Shown piece by piece: positions 1 to 8,729 of a stretch of DNA of 23,451 nt (position 1 is its first letter; the number at the start of each line of letters is the position of its first letter). Location of the stretch: NCBI GenBank assembly GCA_003427395.1, contig BFEA01000868.1, forward strand, positions 384,917 through 408,367, in the 5' to 3' direction. A program made the translations under genes and the position numbers. The notes beneath the pieces are model-generated. The model searched no databases and had not been told where the DNA came from. It was given only the letters and a program-made list of their open reading frames with translations. The stretch comes from Chara braunii (Eukaryota; Streptophyta; Charophyceae; Charales; Characeae).

Positions 1-1000
1 CTGAACTGCAGTCAGTTTTTTTTTTTTTTTTTAACTGCAGTTCCAAACTCTGCGGTGCGACTTTTCTGCAAAGCGGAGTTTCGACTGCATAGTAAACTCC
101 CCACGGGACTGGAATTAGAAACTGCAGTTTGAACTTTGAAATGCATTTAGATACTCAAACCATGACTGCGCCCTAGTTTTCTCATTTCCAAATTAGGAGA
201 ATGGCCGAATAAAGGGCATGCCCTTTTAATTATTTCAATTTATTTGTGGTTCCCTCTGCAAGGATAATCAGCTTTGATTCGAAATGAGTCAGCACATAGC
301 GGATGTAGCTAAATTCAGATTCATTGCAAAGCTACCACCTTCTCCAAACATATAGCATGATCATTATACTAGGTGAACTTAGGACAAGTTTCAGGCCAGA
401 TGCGGCACCGGCGGTCATGGATTATGTTTGGGGAAGACCCCTTGATGAGGTTGTTTGGGCACTTGTGGCATCCACGTTCGTTATGTGCAGTCATGTACTC
501 TTTTTCATCAGCAGAGCTTTATGCGGCTGCCGTAAGGAACCAAAAAGATAAGAGGATAGAGTTCATGGAGGCATTGCTGCAAACAAAGCAATGCAGTGCA
601 GAACACTTCGGAACAAAGAAAAAAAAAGAGAAAGAGAGAGTGTCAGTGGTGATTTTGCTACAGGAGCATGAAAAGAAGGGTCGGGATACCGAGACTGAAG
701 AAGGGCACGATTTGGGAAACCAGTGGAATCCACGTGACTCCAGAGGGAAATGTTTGCATTCACGATCCAACACATACGCCCACACACGAAACAGACACAA
801 AACAGACACAAAACAAAGGAGGCGGCGGCACATGGGCAGGCAGATGGGAAGGGGGGGGGGGGGCAGATCAGAATGCTTTTCTCTTTTTGTTTTTTAAATA
901 AAATTATTGAATGACCAATACCCCATCCTGAAGGTCCAGGGAGGGGTAACGTGGAACCTGAAATTCTGCGCGTCCAAACCAAGTGAGCTGGTTGCTTGGA
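1..1000. other. Non-coding repeat-like DNA, no gene seen
   Basis: No reading frame here looks like a protein: the open frames start at non-ATG codons and run through A-rich and G-rich simple sequence. AACTGCAGTT-type palindromes with a PstI core occur near 4-13, 33-42 and 120-130. Part of the last, AACTGCAGTTTGAA, recurs at about 2524-2537 beside the large hairpin. There is an 18-nt T run near 15-32 and a G run near 850-862. Confidence 0.5.
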
Positions 1001-1002
1001 TC

Positions 1003-1487
1003 TGGTGGCCAAGGGTGCCGGTTTCCGTGCTTGCGCACAGAAGAGCCTGAGGCCCAGAGGTGCGGATCTATAACTACTGTGGAAAGCTCCCCTGTAACCC
1101 ATGGGCAGGCAACGTACGTCCCATGCGTGGTGACCGTGCAATGTATGGCATTGCGTGGGGGTTACGTGGTGCTGATGGGAGCTAAGTGTGCGAGAATCGC
1201 CGTGTCTGTGTGGCGTTGTGTGTGGTTTGCATAGAGTTGGACACTATACCCTTGCAGGGGTGAGGTGGATATCATGCATATTAGTATAGTACCACTTTCA
1301 AAAAGCGTGTCTTGGCTTCCCAACTATTTTTTTCAGAGGCACGTGGGGTAACACGCTGGCCTGCAATGGAAGGGCGGCCGCTGATCAAATCGAATCGGCG
1401 GCCAGTCTTGTGGCCAAGTGTGCCAATTCAATTCTGTGTGTGCACAGAAGCCGAGAGGTAGGCCCAGAGGTACGCGTCTATAACTAC
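1003..1487 (+). repeat. Direct duplication (1003-1077 and 1409-1487)
   Basis: Two blocks about 406 bp apart share the order GTGGCCAAG, GTGCC, GCACAGAAG, GGCCCAGAGGT and TCTATAACTAC, with scattered substitutions between them. The second block follows a GC-rich inverted motif (about 1374-1403, with the core ATCGGCGGCC) that resembles a hairpin at 12064-12095. These look like diverged copies of one dispersed repeat. No coding function is suggested. Confidence 0.55.
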
Positions 1488-1509
1488 AACTGCCACCAGG
1501 GCAGGACCG

Positions 1510-1540
<31 letters not shown>

Positions 1541-1598
1541 AAATGCTCCAATCTATTCGTGGGGAGCAGCACGTGCTGGGAACCGGGCCCAGCGTCCC
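1510..1598 (-). mobile_element. A-tailed retroposon 3' end (copy 1)
   Basis: A 27-nt T run (1510-1536) is followed by a block that on the minus strand reads GGGACGCTGGGCCCGG, then TTCCCAGCACGTGCTGC, then TCCCCACGAATAGATTGGAG, ending in the poly(A) run. The same block with an adjoining A/T tail recurs at 18459-18545, 18846-18931, 18320-18427 and 23007-23086. A conserved 3' block plus a homopolymer A tail is the usual signature of SINE or truncated LINE insertion, so minus-strand orientation is inferred. It contains the 12-bp palindrome CAGCACGTGCTG. The family identity is unknown to me. Confidence 0.6.
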
Positions 1599-1779
1599 AT
1601 ATCAAAATGTACACATCATTAAAAACACTTGAGAACATTTGAGATCATTTGAGATACCAGCGCCATTCCCCGGCTTCGGCTGAGATCAGTCTGTGAATAT
1701 CTAATGACCTATTAAAGAACTACTCATGCAGTAGGCTGCCACAGAAGTCCTACAAATGGTCACATCCCTCAGGATTCCT

Positions 1780-1811
<32 letters not shown>

Positions 1812-2436
1812 CCTAACAAGCCCTTCTAAGACTTTCCAACACAGTCTTACTCCCTGCTGAGCTCTTCCAGGCCTCACGCCCCCACCCTGCTGGGTTACAG
1901 GGCAACCCAACATTGGCGGTGCAGCCTGTCAGTTTGTACCACAAGGTCAGGTGGAAGGGTTCCGGTACTGGTGAGTTTTTTTTCCCCTTTGGGGAGGGGG
2001 GGCTATGATCAAGGGTTCTGTGTCTACAAAATGGCTACCCCGATAGGAATGGGAACGGCCAGGGAACAACCCTCTTCCGATGTGGAACACGAGGACAGAG
2101 AGCAAATTGTGAACCCCTTCTGATAATGGAGACATTTAGGAAGTGTTGGGATCGCGTGAGGGAAACAAGGAGGGGGGAGGAGAATGGCCGGTAGTTGTTG
2201 ACGAAGCGGCAGACGTGGCAGGTTCGGACCCGGTCAGCGTGCAAAAGGAGGTGGCCGGTCTGTGGATGCAAAACAACGACTCGAGGAGAAGTCAAAATCA
2301 ATCGAGGGAGCAGCGCGCTGCCGGCGTGTGTCACGTCCAGACTCCCTCGCCCCCTCCGCGTCCAATGACAAATCGTCAGACTAATCAAGCCATGCCAATA
2401 GCCAGGGAAGGTCCCGCCCTTTTTCGAAATCGGAAC
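1599..2436. other. Repeat-derived spacer
   Basis: No convincing gene. The stretch 1640-1720 resembles the sequence after copy 2 of the A-tailed repeat (18560-18620): both have a GCCATTnCCCGGCTTCGG-type block after the GTCCC motif. Similarly ACTCATGC and GGTTACAGGGCA motifs recur near 18713, 19178 and 19312. A second 30-nt T run lies at 1782-1811. This suggests 1510-1960 and 18459-19330 belong to one longer dispersed repeat family. Confidence 0.45.
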
Positions 2437-2526
2437 GTTGCCCCTGTTTTGCTTCAAGCCTTCCGAGGCTCCCCACTTGGAACCATGTGGGGAGCCTCGG
2501 AAGGCTTGAAGCAAAACAGGGGCAAC
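2437..2526. repeat. Perfect 40-bp inverted repeat (90-nt hairpin)
   Basis: Arm 2437-2476 begins GTTGCCCCTGTTTTGCTTCA, and arm 2487-2526 is its exact reverse complement over all 40 bases. The loop is the 10-nt TTGGAACCAT (2477-2486). A transcript would fold into a fully paired 40-bp stem. Perfect identity implies a recent origin, selection on structure, or an assembly or cloning palindrome. It lies in no recognisable gene and resembles no transposon terminus that I know. Confidence 0.9.
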
Positions 2527-2854
2527 TGCAGTTTGAAAACCTCTTCCCTCTTCTCAGCTGATTCTGTCCCCTTGAGTAATCGTGCAATTTTGCCCCTCGT
2601 TGTATTGGCTTTCTTCCTTTTCTCAAATTTACAAGGACCCCTTTAACTGATCACAGGAAAATTCTGGTTTTGCCCCAGATTTCAACCCCTTGCCCAAAAG
2701 TCTCGACCACACCCCTACTCTGTTGTGACTACCCTGAAAAGGTACTGAACACTGCGCGGGGTGTGAGGTTGCCCACCACAGAGTATCTGTTGATGTCATA
2801 GTTTTCTCCAAGATCTTGGCTGTGGCCCTGGCACTGACAGCAAGAAAGAGATGA
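2527..2854. other. Left flank of the LTR element, no gene seen
   Basis: Mixed-composition DNA between the hairpin and the 5' LTR. No frame looks coding. The five bases before the LTR (GATGA, 2850-2854) do not match the five after the 3' LTR (TGACG, 11789-11793), so no clean target-site duplication can be named. Confidence 0.5.
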
Positions 2855-2884
2855 TGTTTTACATGCTGCGCCTGCAACAGGCTG

Positions 2885-3117
2885 CACGGGCCATTCCCAG
2901 GCCCGTGACGTTTTCAGGCCAAAAGCCTGAAAACAGGGGCCTACAGGCCCTGTGTCGTTTCAGGCTAAATCAGGGCCTTTCCGGCCCTGAGTGTTTTTAG
3001 CCTGAAACTGAGGGCCATTTCCAGGCCCTCGTCAGTTCGACCTGCCCTGAAACTCAGGCAACAAACCAGGGTTTTAGCACAGGCCATTTCGGGCCTGTTT
3101 TCAAGACAACCCCTGGT
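2885..3117. repeat. Array of six or more hairpins in U3
   Basis: Successive inverted repeats: CACGGGCC/GGCCCGTG (2885-2907); TTTTCAGGC/GCCTGAAAA (2911-2933); CAGGGGCC/GGCCCTG with one bulge (2934-2952); TTTCAGGCTAAA/TTTAGCCTGAAA (2958-3007) enclosing CAGGGCC/GGCCCTG (2971-2989); GAGGGCC/GGCCCTC (3010-3030); and ACCAGGG/CCCTGGT (3065-3117) enclosing ACAGGCC/GGCCTGT (3079-3098). Most arms contain GGCC. The same array is present in the 3' LTR (about 10541-10774). Confidence 0.88.
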
Positions 3118-3185
3118 TGAGCTTCAACTCCAGGGTCTGGCACGTTTCGGCATTGGCAAGAGCAGCCTCCTGGACGGGCCAGCAC

Positions 3186-3191
3186 TATATA
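3186..3191 (+). promoter_or_regulatory. TATA box of the 5' LTR
   Basis: TATATA sits in CACTATATAGGAC, downstream of the hairpin-rich U3. It is conserved at 10843-10848 in the 3' LTR. Transcription of the element would be expected to start about 25-30 bp downstream, near 3215, marking the U3/R border. The position and the match fit a Pol II core promoter. Start-site mapping is not available. Confidence 0.65.
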
Positions 3192-4090
3192 GGACTGGCC
3201 CGCACTACAGGCAGGCAGGTAGTTCCTAGGTACTTCCCAGGCACTTCACGTGCAGTTCAGGAGGCAGGAGGAGTGCTGCTACTTGCTGCAGGAGTAGCAG
3301 CAGCGTTAGCAGTAGTCTTCAGCGCTGGGCGCTAGTAGCGTTAGCTGTAGTCTTCAGCGCTGGGCGCCATAGCAGCTAGAGTAGTACTAGAGAGAGAGAG
3401 ATTGAGCGGAGGCCAGAGGGACTTACCTGCAGCGCCATTGCTCCAGCTTCGTCTTCGAGGTACCTGCAGCACAGCGCCATCTTCACAGGTTAGTACCTGG
3501 CACATGAGAGAGAGAGTTCTTCTTCTTCCTCTTCTCAGTCCACAATCTCCTTCTCACCATCTCGCTATCTGACTTCACTGGATCAGCAGACTACGAGGGA
3601 GAGAGAGAGAGAGATTGGTGACATTTGGATCTAGACTCGACGTTGGACTTCAGACATTTTGAAGAGGGATTATTTGGGACTTGTAACGAGACTTGGTGTT
3701 GACGACTTTCCCATCTCCCCCTTCCCCTTCTTCGTCTGATCCCCTCCTCTTCGTCTGTGTATGTCTGGACCTGGCGCCTCTTTCCTGTGTATAGCGCCAG
3801 GCCCCTTCAAACCTTGTGATGAGCAGGTCTACATTGAAACATTGATTGGGCTAGTCATTAGTATTCTAGCACTCTGCTTCGCTATCTTGTACTACGTGAA
3901 AGAGGTCAGTCCCGGTCAGGTCAGGACTTGTATCTAAATCTTCCACTGCGCTATAAAACACCATTTTGTATGTATCGGAATGCACATTGCTTGTTGAGAT
4001 TCCACTTGCACTGCATTGTCCATTCAGTCCTTTTTATCACATTGCGGATCCTCGGTTTATATGTACATCGCCCAACTGGGCATGTAACAG

Positions 4091-4103
4091 TTGGTATCGG
4101 AAC
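4091..4103 (+). other. Primer-binding site (initiator Met tRNA type)
   Basis: One base after the 5' LTR the sequence reads TTGGTATCGGAAC. Plant retroelements primed by initiator methionine tRNA typically carry TGGTATCAGAGC, and this site matches with two substitutions. Its location immediately after the LTR end, together with the polypurine tract at the other end, supports the call. The mismatches may be drift in a dead copy. Confidence 0.8.
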
Positions 4104-5018
4104 ACCGCACTTGAATCAGGACAACCTGATCTGACACGTGTGCGGGCACTAGGTAGCTGATTAGTCTTGATTGATTGATTAGAGCACACTAGTTAGCCCC
4201 CAAAATCATGATTTTGACCTCACTGCCGGAGATCGATTTTTTTTTTTCTTTTCATGGATTTTGTTTTCTCGCTATTTCTGTTGTGGAAAATCGCAATAGC
4301 GCAACATCTGAAATTTCTGTTTTCGTTTTTCTTCTGAAAATTCAAAATTTCATTGTTAGAAAATCCGAAATATATATATATATATATTTTTTTGAAAATT
4401 TCGATTTCCTTTTGCAATTTCCCGTATTTGGAAGTTCGGAATATTTTTTCGAAACCCGTTTTTTTAAAAGCGGTACGGGAAATCCCTCTTGCAGTACCAT
4501 TTTCCAAACTGCGAATACTCTCATCTGAGTAAGTCCGAATACTGGTTATTTATTTTCGGAATTTTTTTATTCGCAGTTCTATGATTTTCACTACCTGATA
4601 ATCATTGGCAGTCTGAAGTTCGAATTTTTTTCTCATTGATACTTTCGCACTTCAAGGGAGGTTGGGAGACCTACTGAACTTGCAAAACTCGGGATTTTTA
4701 TTTTCTTGAATTTTTTTTCCGCAAAGTTCAAACTTTTCTTTTTTTGATTAGTGGCTCCTTATCTGGGCGAGTTATCCCCACCCACCCCTCCCCACCTATG
4801 TGGTTGCCACCTCTGGTCTTACCTTCTCTATCTGTCTCCGGGAACCCCCTGCTGCGGCATTGGTGAGTTGCCACGTCAGCAGGCCACGTCAACAGACCAC
4901 GCCAGCAGGCCACGTCAGCAGGACAAGTCAGCAGCCACGTCAGCAGCAGGGAGTGCCACGTCAGCAGATCCCAGCCTGATCTATGCTTACGCGCTCGCAA
5001 ACAGCCGTCATGGACTAG
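4104..5018 (+). other. Long untranslated leader of the retroelement
   Basis: About 915 nt separate the PBS from the gag start. The part 4205-4745 is strikingly AT-rich, with T runs, (AT)n at about 4369-4387 and many GAAAATTT-type words, unlike the GC-balanced LTR and gag. The part 4745-5018 is GC-rich and holds a 13-bp tandem array (4871-4967). ATG GAC TAG at 5010-5018 directly abuts the gag ATG. The AT-rich block could be an insertion or a genuine leader; I see no ORF of interest in it. Confidence 0.6.
4871..4967 (+). repeat. 13-bp tandem array, CCACGTCAGCAGG unit
   Basis: Units start at 4871, 4884, 4897, 4910 and 4923 (exactly 13 bp apart), then at 4935 and 4956. The common core CCACGTCAGCAG reads TGACGTGG on the other strand, which is the hybrid C/G-box core bound by plant bZIP factors. 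The array lies just upstream of gag in the leader. It may be a regulatory array or simple slippage. Confidence 0.85.
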
Positions 5019-6530
5019 ATGTCCGGGGAAACGGACGAGGCCTATCAAGCCCGGATGCTGCTTCTGATTACCGAAGCTAAGCAACGGTCAGATGCAGTAG
5101 CAGCCGCAACAAAGAAGAAGGCAGAGGACGCGGAGAAGGCACGTCTGTTGGCAATTGAATAACAGCGCCAGCAAGACGAGGCAGCAACAAAGGATATCGA
5201 TGAAGAACGACTTCAATGCCGCGAGAAGATATTCAGCGGAGAGCGAGCTTTGCTCACATTGGCAGCGGACTGGCGGGCTGAGGCCGAGAATGGCAATCTG
5301 GAAGAGAGTGGAAACAAGATCGCTCTCCTCCTTGGCCATCCCACGAACCTCCTGGCCACGTGCAGTGCACAGCAGGAGGACATTCACAACCTCGACGACG
5401 CGGTTCAAACACACAATCAGGTGTTTGACCAACTCACTAGCCGCCTCCAGCAGCTGGAACGAACCGTCGCCGCCCCTGTTGCCAGCTCTTCCAACACCTC
5501 CGATCGCCTTGAGGCATTGGAGATTGACGTCGGATCCCTCAAGGACGGCGTGCAGTTACACCAAACTGCAACGCAACAGTTGGAGCGGCAGATCTGTACT
5601 GCCGCCAACCACTCGAGCTCGGAACCGCGCGAGACGACTCCAAAGTTCGATGGGCAGGAGATCTTCTGCGACTCGACGAAGACAGACCCGATTCCATGGT
5701 TTCGCAAGTTCGAGCTCACGTTGCAGCTACACTACGTCACCGAACACAAGCATCACGGGTACTTATACTCCCGGTCGGGGGGCGCGTGCCAAGCATGGTT
5801 GGACAATCTCTTGTCCAAGTACGGAGTGGTACCTGCCGACTTGCATACCAAGATCAGCTGGGATGATCTAAAGGCGGCGTGGCATACGCGGTTCCAAGTA
5901 GAGTCGTCGGAGATCAAGGCAATGGACAAGCGCATGGTCTTCGAACAAGGCACGCTGCCGAGTGTTGATTGGATTGCCAAGTACCAATGCTTGACATCCG
6001 TCCCTGACATTCAAATGGGCTTCAAAGCCATCAAACACTACTTCATCTCGAGGTCGTATCCGACGTTGGGCAATGCCTTGACTCACGTTGAGGACACCCC
6101 GACGACACCAACAGAACTTTTTGACAAGGCCTCGCAGATCATTGTCACGAACAAGGAGGCCAAGAATCTCCCGCATTCATTTGTGCCAGGCCTGGGCAGA
6201 GATCAACATCGGTCGAAAGTGGTCGTGGTCGCGGCGGCAACGCCAAACGACCAAACTAGCGAGGCCGTGTCTGCCAATGAAGGGGACAGATTCGCAGCCG
6301 CCCGGGAAGGCGGCCGCCCTGGCAAAGGCCGAGGACGTGGCAAGGCGAAGACAAACACCGCATCTAGCCCCGGGCCCGGTGGAGCAGCTCCAGCCCCATG
6401 GTCCCGTTACGGTCTCTCCGAGCAAGCATTCAAGGCACGCACGAGATTCCGCTATTGTCCGTGGTGTAACAACGATTTCCACGACACAATGGCCTGCCAG
6501 TCGAAAGGCAAGAGCAAAACGGGAGACTGA
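5019..6530 (+). pseudogene. gag: Gag polyprotein with one in-frame stop
   Basis: A 503-codon frame that would encode the particle-forming, RNA-binding Gag protein. ATG 5019 is chosen because the frame reads cleanly into the large open part from 5250. It is interrupted once by TAA at 5160-5162, in a Gln-rich stretch where CAA is the likely ancestor. The N-terminal third is charged, Gln-rich and probably coiled-coil. The middle (about 5640-6170) resembles the Ty3-type retrotransposon gag domain, with WF-K-E and W-L near the start and W-L-x-R-F-type positions. A basic Gly/Arg stretch lies near 6295-6350. A zinc knuckle with spacing C-x2-C-x4-H-x4-C lies at 6456-6497 (CPWC...H...C). The stop is TGA 6528-6530. 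Protease follows in another frame. The family call is from layout and motifs; no search was made. Confidence 0.85.
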
Positions 6531-6630
6531 GCACCGCTGGGAGTGACTCGACGACACTCTCGACACCTTCCGAACCGGTCACTTCGTGGGTGACCGCCCT
6601 TCGTTTCGAGGCACATGCGGAAGTCGATAG
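6531..6630 (+). other. Gag-pol junction, frame uncertain
   Basis: Between the gag stop and the clear pol frame, frame 2 (starting 6533) stays open and looks protein-like up to TAG at 6650-6652, just after an 8-T run. The pol frame (frame 1) is open only from 6631. The switch near the T run (6642-6649) suggests an indel in the homopolymer. An ancestral frameshift or readthrough site is also possible. Confidence 0.4.
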
Positions 6631-7191
6631 TCCTCTTCTTTATTTTTTTTAGGACTATGCTGCCCGGCTCGTTCCTATGCTGGGTACTCATGCTCAAGGA
6701 CAAATGCAGCATCTTCTCCGTCCGGCAACGACAACTTATCGTCTTCAAGTGGTTCTTCACGGGACTCGGCGCGCGAGTTCAACATAGAGGTATTGGACCC
6801 GCTCACGTCTGAGGATTTCGCATGGCTTCCTCTCCTGACCACGGGCTGCTTGCCGGGACCGCAATGCGCAGCACTATGCGCTAATCTTCACATGTACTTA
6901 TCCTTCTATGCACCACCAACTTCGCGGACGGATGACGAAGTTGCGGTGGGGGACATCCTTGCGTATGTTACCAAGGTGACCCGCGAGTCTTGCAATCAGC
7001 GGTATGACGACAACAACGCACTGCTCCTCTATGTCCGCATCCAAGTTGGGCAAGCATCCTGCAGCGCTTCGCTCGATAGCGGCGCGTCTCACAATTTTAT
7101 GAGCCAAACCTTTATGGAAAAGGCTGACCTTGGTGCACAAGTTCGAAGGAAGGCAAGCCCGACGACGATCAAGTTGGCGGACGGAAGGACG
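6631..7191 (+). pseudogene. pol (PR): Aspartic protease part of pol
   Basis: This stretch is the retropepsin-like protease that would cleave the polyprotein. It is open from 6631 to TAG 7192. The first part is Ser-rich linker. The active-site motif DSGAS follows a hydrophobic, Val-rich run, with the catalytic Asp at 7075-7077, followed by HNF. The frame is cut by two adjacent stops, TAG and TAA (7192-7197), after which the same frame continues. CAG CAA would restore sense codons, so two C-to-T changes are the simplest explanation. The second half of the protease fold, with the hydrophobic run ILDTDFDIILGMPWL, lies beyond the stops at about 7270-7314. No in-frame ATG occurs near the beginning, as expected for a domain made as part of Gag-Pol. 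Confidence 0.82.
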
Positions 7192-7197
7192 TAGTAA

Positions 7198-8729
7198 CTT
7201 ATCGACCGCTACATCGAGGCCGTACCGATGTATTTCGCACCTCATGCATGTGAACCGGTGACGTTCGACATTTTGGATACTGACTTCGACATTATTTTGG
7301 GAATGCCTTGGCTTGCAAGTGCGGATCACACGGTCAACTTCCACCGGCGGACTCTTACTATTCGTGATGCCTTCGGCACCGAAGTGTCGTGTACTATTCC
7401 TCTTCCGCACCCTTCGATTCGGTGCCAAGTGGTGACAACCAAATTATTCCGGGCTGCTTGTGCTTACGAGCAGCTCGACGAAATCGGCCTATGCTTCCTA
7501 CGGACCGTCGCGGTAGCTGACTCTTCACCCACAGACTTGTCTTCGGACCCCCGTGTGGTGCGGTTGCTTGATGAGTTCGCCGACATCTTCGAGTCACCTA
7601 CTAGTATGGTGCCAGATCGGCCAATCTCTCACGATATCATTCTCGAGGTCGGTGCCGTGCCGCCGAAAGGTTGCATTTATCGCATGAGCAAGGAGGAGCT
7701 TACGGTCCTCCGCGCGCAACTCGATGATTTGTTGGACAAGGGCAGGTTCCGCCCTAGTAGCTCTCCATACGGAGCGCCAGTTCTCTTCGTACGGAAGAAG
7801 AACAAAAATCTACGATTGTGCATCGACTACCGCAAACTCAATGCAAAAACGTCAAGAATGAGGGTTCTTTCCTCGCACCGACGATCTTCTTGAGCGATTG
7901 GGTGGCGCAGAGTACTTTTCTAAGTTGGATTTGAAGTCGGAATATCATCAAATCTTGATCCGATCGAACGATCGTTACAAATCCGCGTTCAAGATGCGGT
8001 ATGGGCATTTTGAGTGGGTGGTCATGCCTTTTGGCCTCACCAACGCCCCGACGACCTTTCAAGCGGCAATGACCAACGAGTTTCGTGCAATGTTGGACTG
8101 GTTCGTGCTGGTCAACTTAGACGATATTCTCGTCTATAGTTGGTCATTGGAAAATTTTGGAAGATCATCTTGAGCACCTTCGACGAGTGTTGGAGACGCT
8201 CCGCCGCACCAAGTACAAAGCCAACCGCGACAAGTGCGAATTTGTCCGGCAAGAGTTGGAATACTTGGGCCATTTTGTNACACCGGAGGGCATCAGTCCG
8301 CTATCGGACAAGATTCAAGCCATCCAAGAGTGGCCGGAGCCACGGAACGTCACAAATGTTCGTTCATTTCTTGGCCTCGCCAGCTACTTCCAGCGTTTTA
8401 TCAAGAGCTACTCAAAGATCGCGACCCACTTGACCAAGCTTCAATGCGAGGATTGGTCGTTTGGCTTCAGAGAGGATGCGCGGGAATCATTTTTGGCTCT
8501 CAAAGCCGCGCTATTATCTGCGGAGGTCTTGCGCATATACGACCCACTTTTGCCTACGGACGTCACTACGGATGCGTCCGACTATGGCATTGGTGCCGTC
8601 CTCGAGCAACACGATGGCATGGACTGGCACCCGGTCGAGTATTTCAGCAAGAAAGTATCCGTCGTGCACTCCATTGACGATGCACGCAAGAAGGAGCTCC
8701 TCGCCTTCGTCCATGCGCTCAAGCGGTGA
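7198..8729 (+). pseudogene. pol (RT-RH): Reverse transcriptase and RNase H part of pol
   Basis: This region would copy element RNA to cDNA. It continues in the protease frame. RT landmarks in order: SSSPYGAPVLFVRKK and LRLCIDYRKLN (about 7756-7842), FSKLDLKS (about 7916-7939), MPFGLTNAPTTFQ (about 8025-8061) and the catalytic box (8111-8125). The Tyr of the usual YxDD box is Asn here (NLDD), while both Asp remain. Single-base deletions near 7847 and 7868 move the frame 1 to 0 to 2. An extra 7 nt near 8152-8159 moves it to frame 0. The RT thumb follows, then RNase H with TDASDYGIGAVL (Asp codon 8571-8573). The frame ends at TGA 8727, where TGG would be expected. A further frameshift joins the RNase H tail (RWVTDNNPL). 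Base 8279 is N. Confidence 0.88.

Larger units (their letters stand above)
2855..4089 (+). repeat. 5' LTR of the Ty3/Gypsy element
   Basis: The LTR runs from about TGTTTTACATGC (2855) to CATGTAACA (4089), with the canonical TG...CA ends. The start has two extra T's compared with the 3' copy. U3 is packed with inverted repeats (2885-3117). A TATATA box lies at 3186-3191 and a CACGTG at 3247-3252. R/U5 carries GA runs and a 35-bp internal duplication (3305-3332 and 3340-3367, sharing GTAGTCTTCAGCGCTGGGCG) that is shorter in the 3' LTR. The end is fixed by loss of similarity between the two copies and by the PBS that follows. Confidence 0.9.

Noticed and set aside
324-897. Possible small genes at 324-551 and 373-897
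   Set aside because: The two frames overlap each other, the second runs into A-rich and G-rich simple sequence, and neither has a recognisable domain.
2035-2646. Overlapping frames of about 160 codons on both strands
   Set aside because: They are kept open in part by the perfect inverted repeat at 2437-2526, which gives similar peptides on both strands. No family motif is seen.
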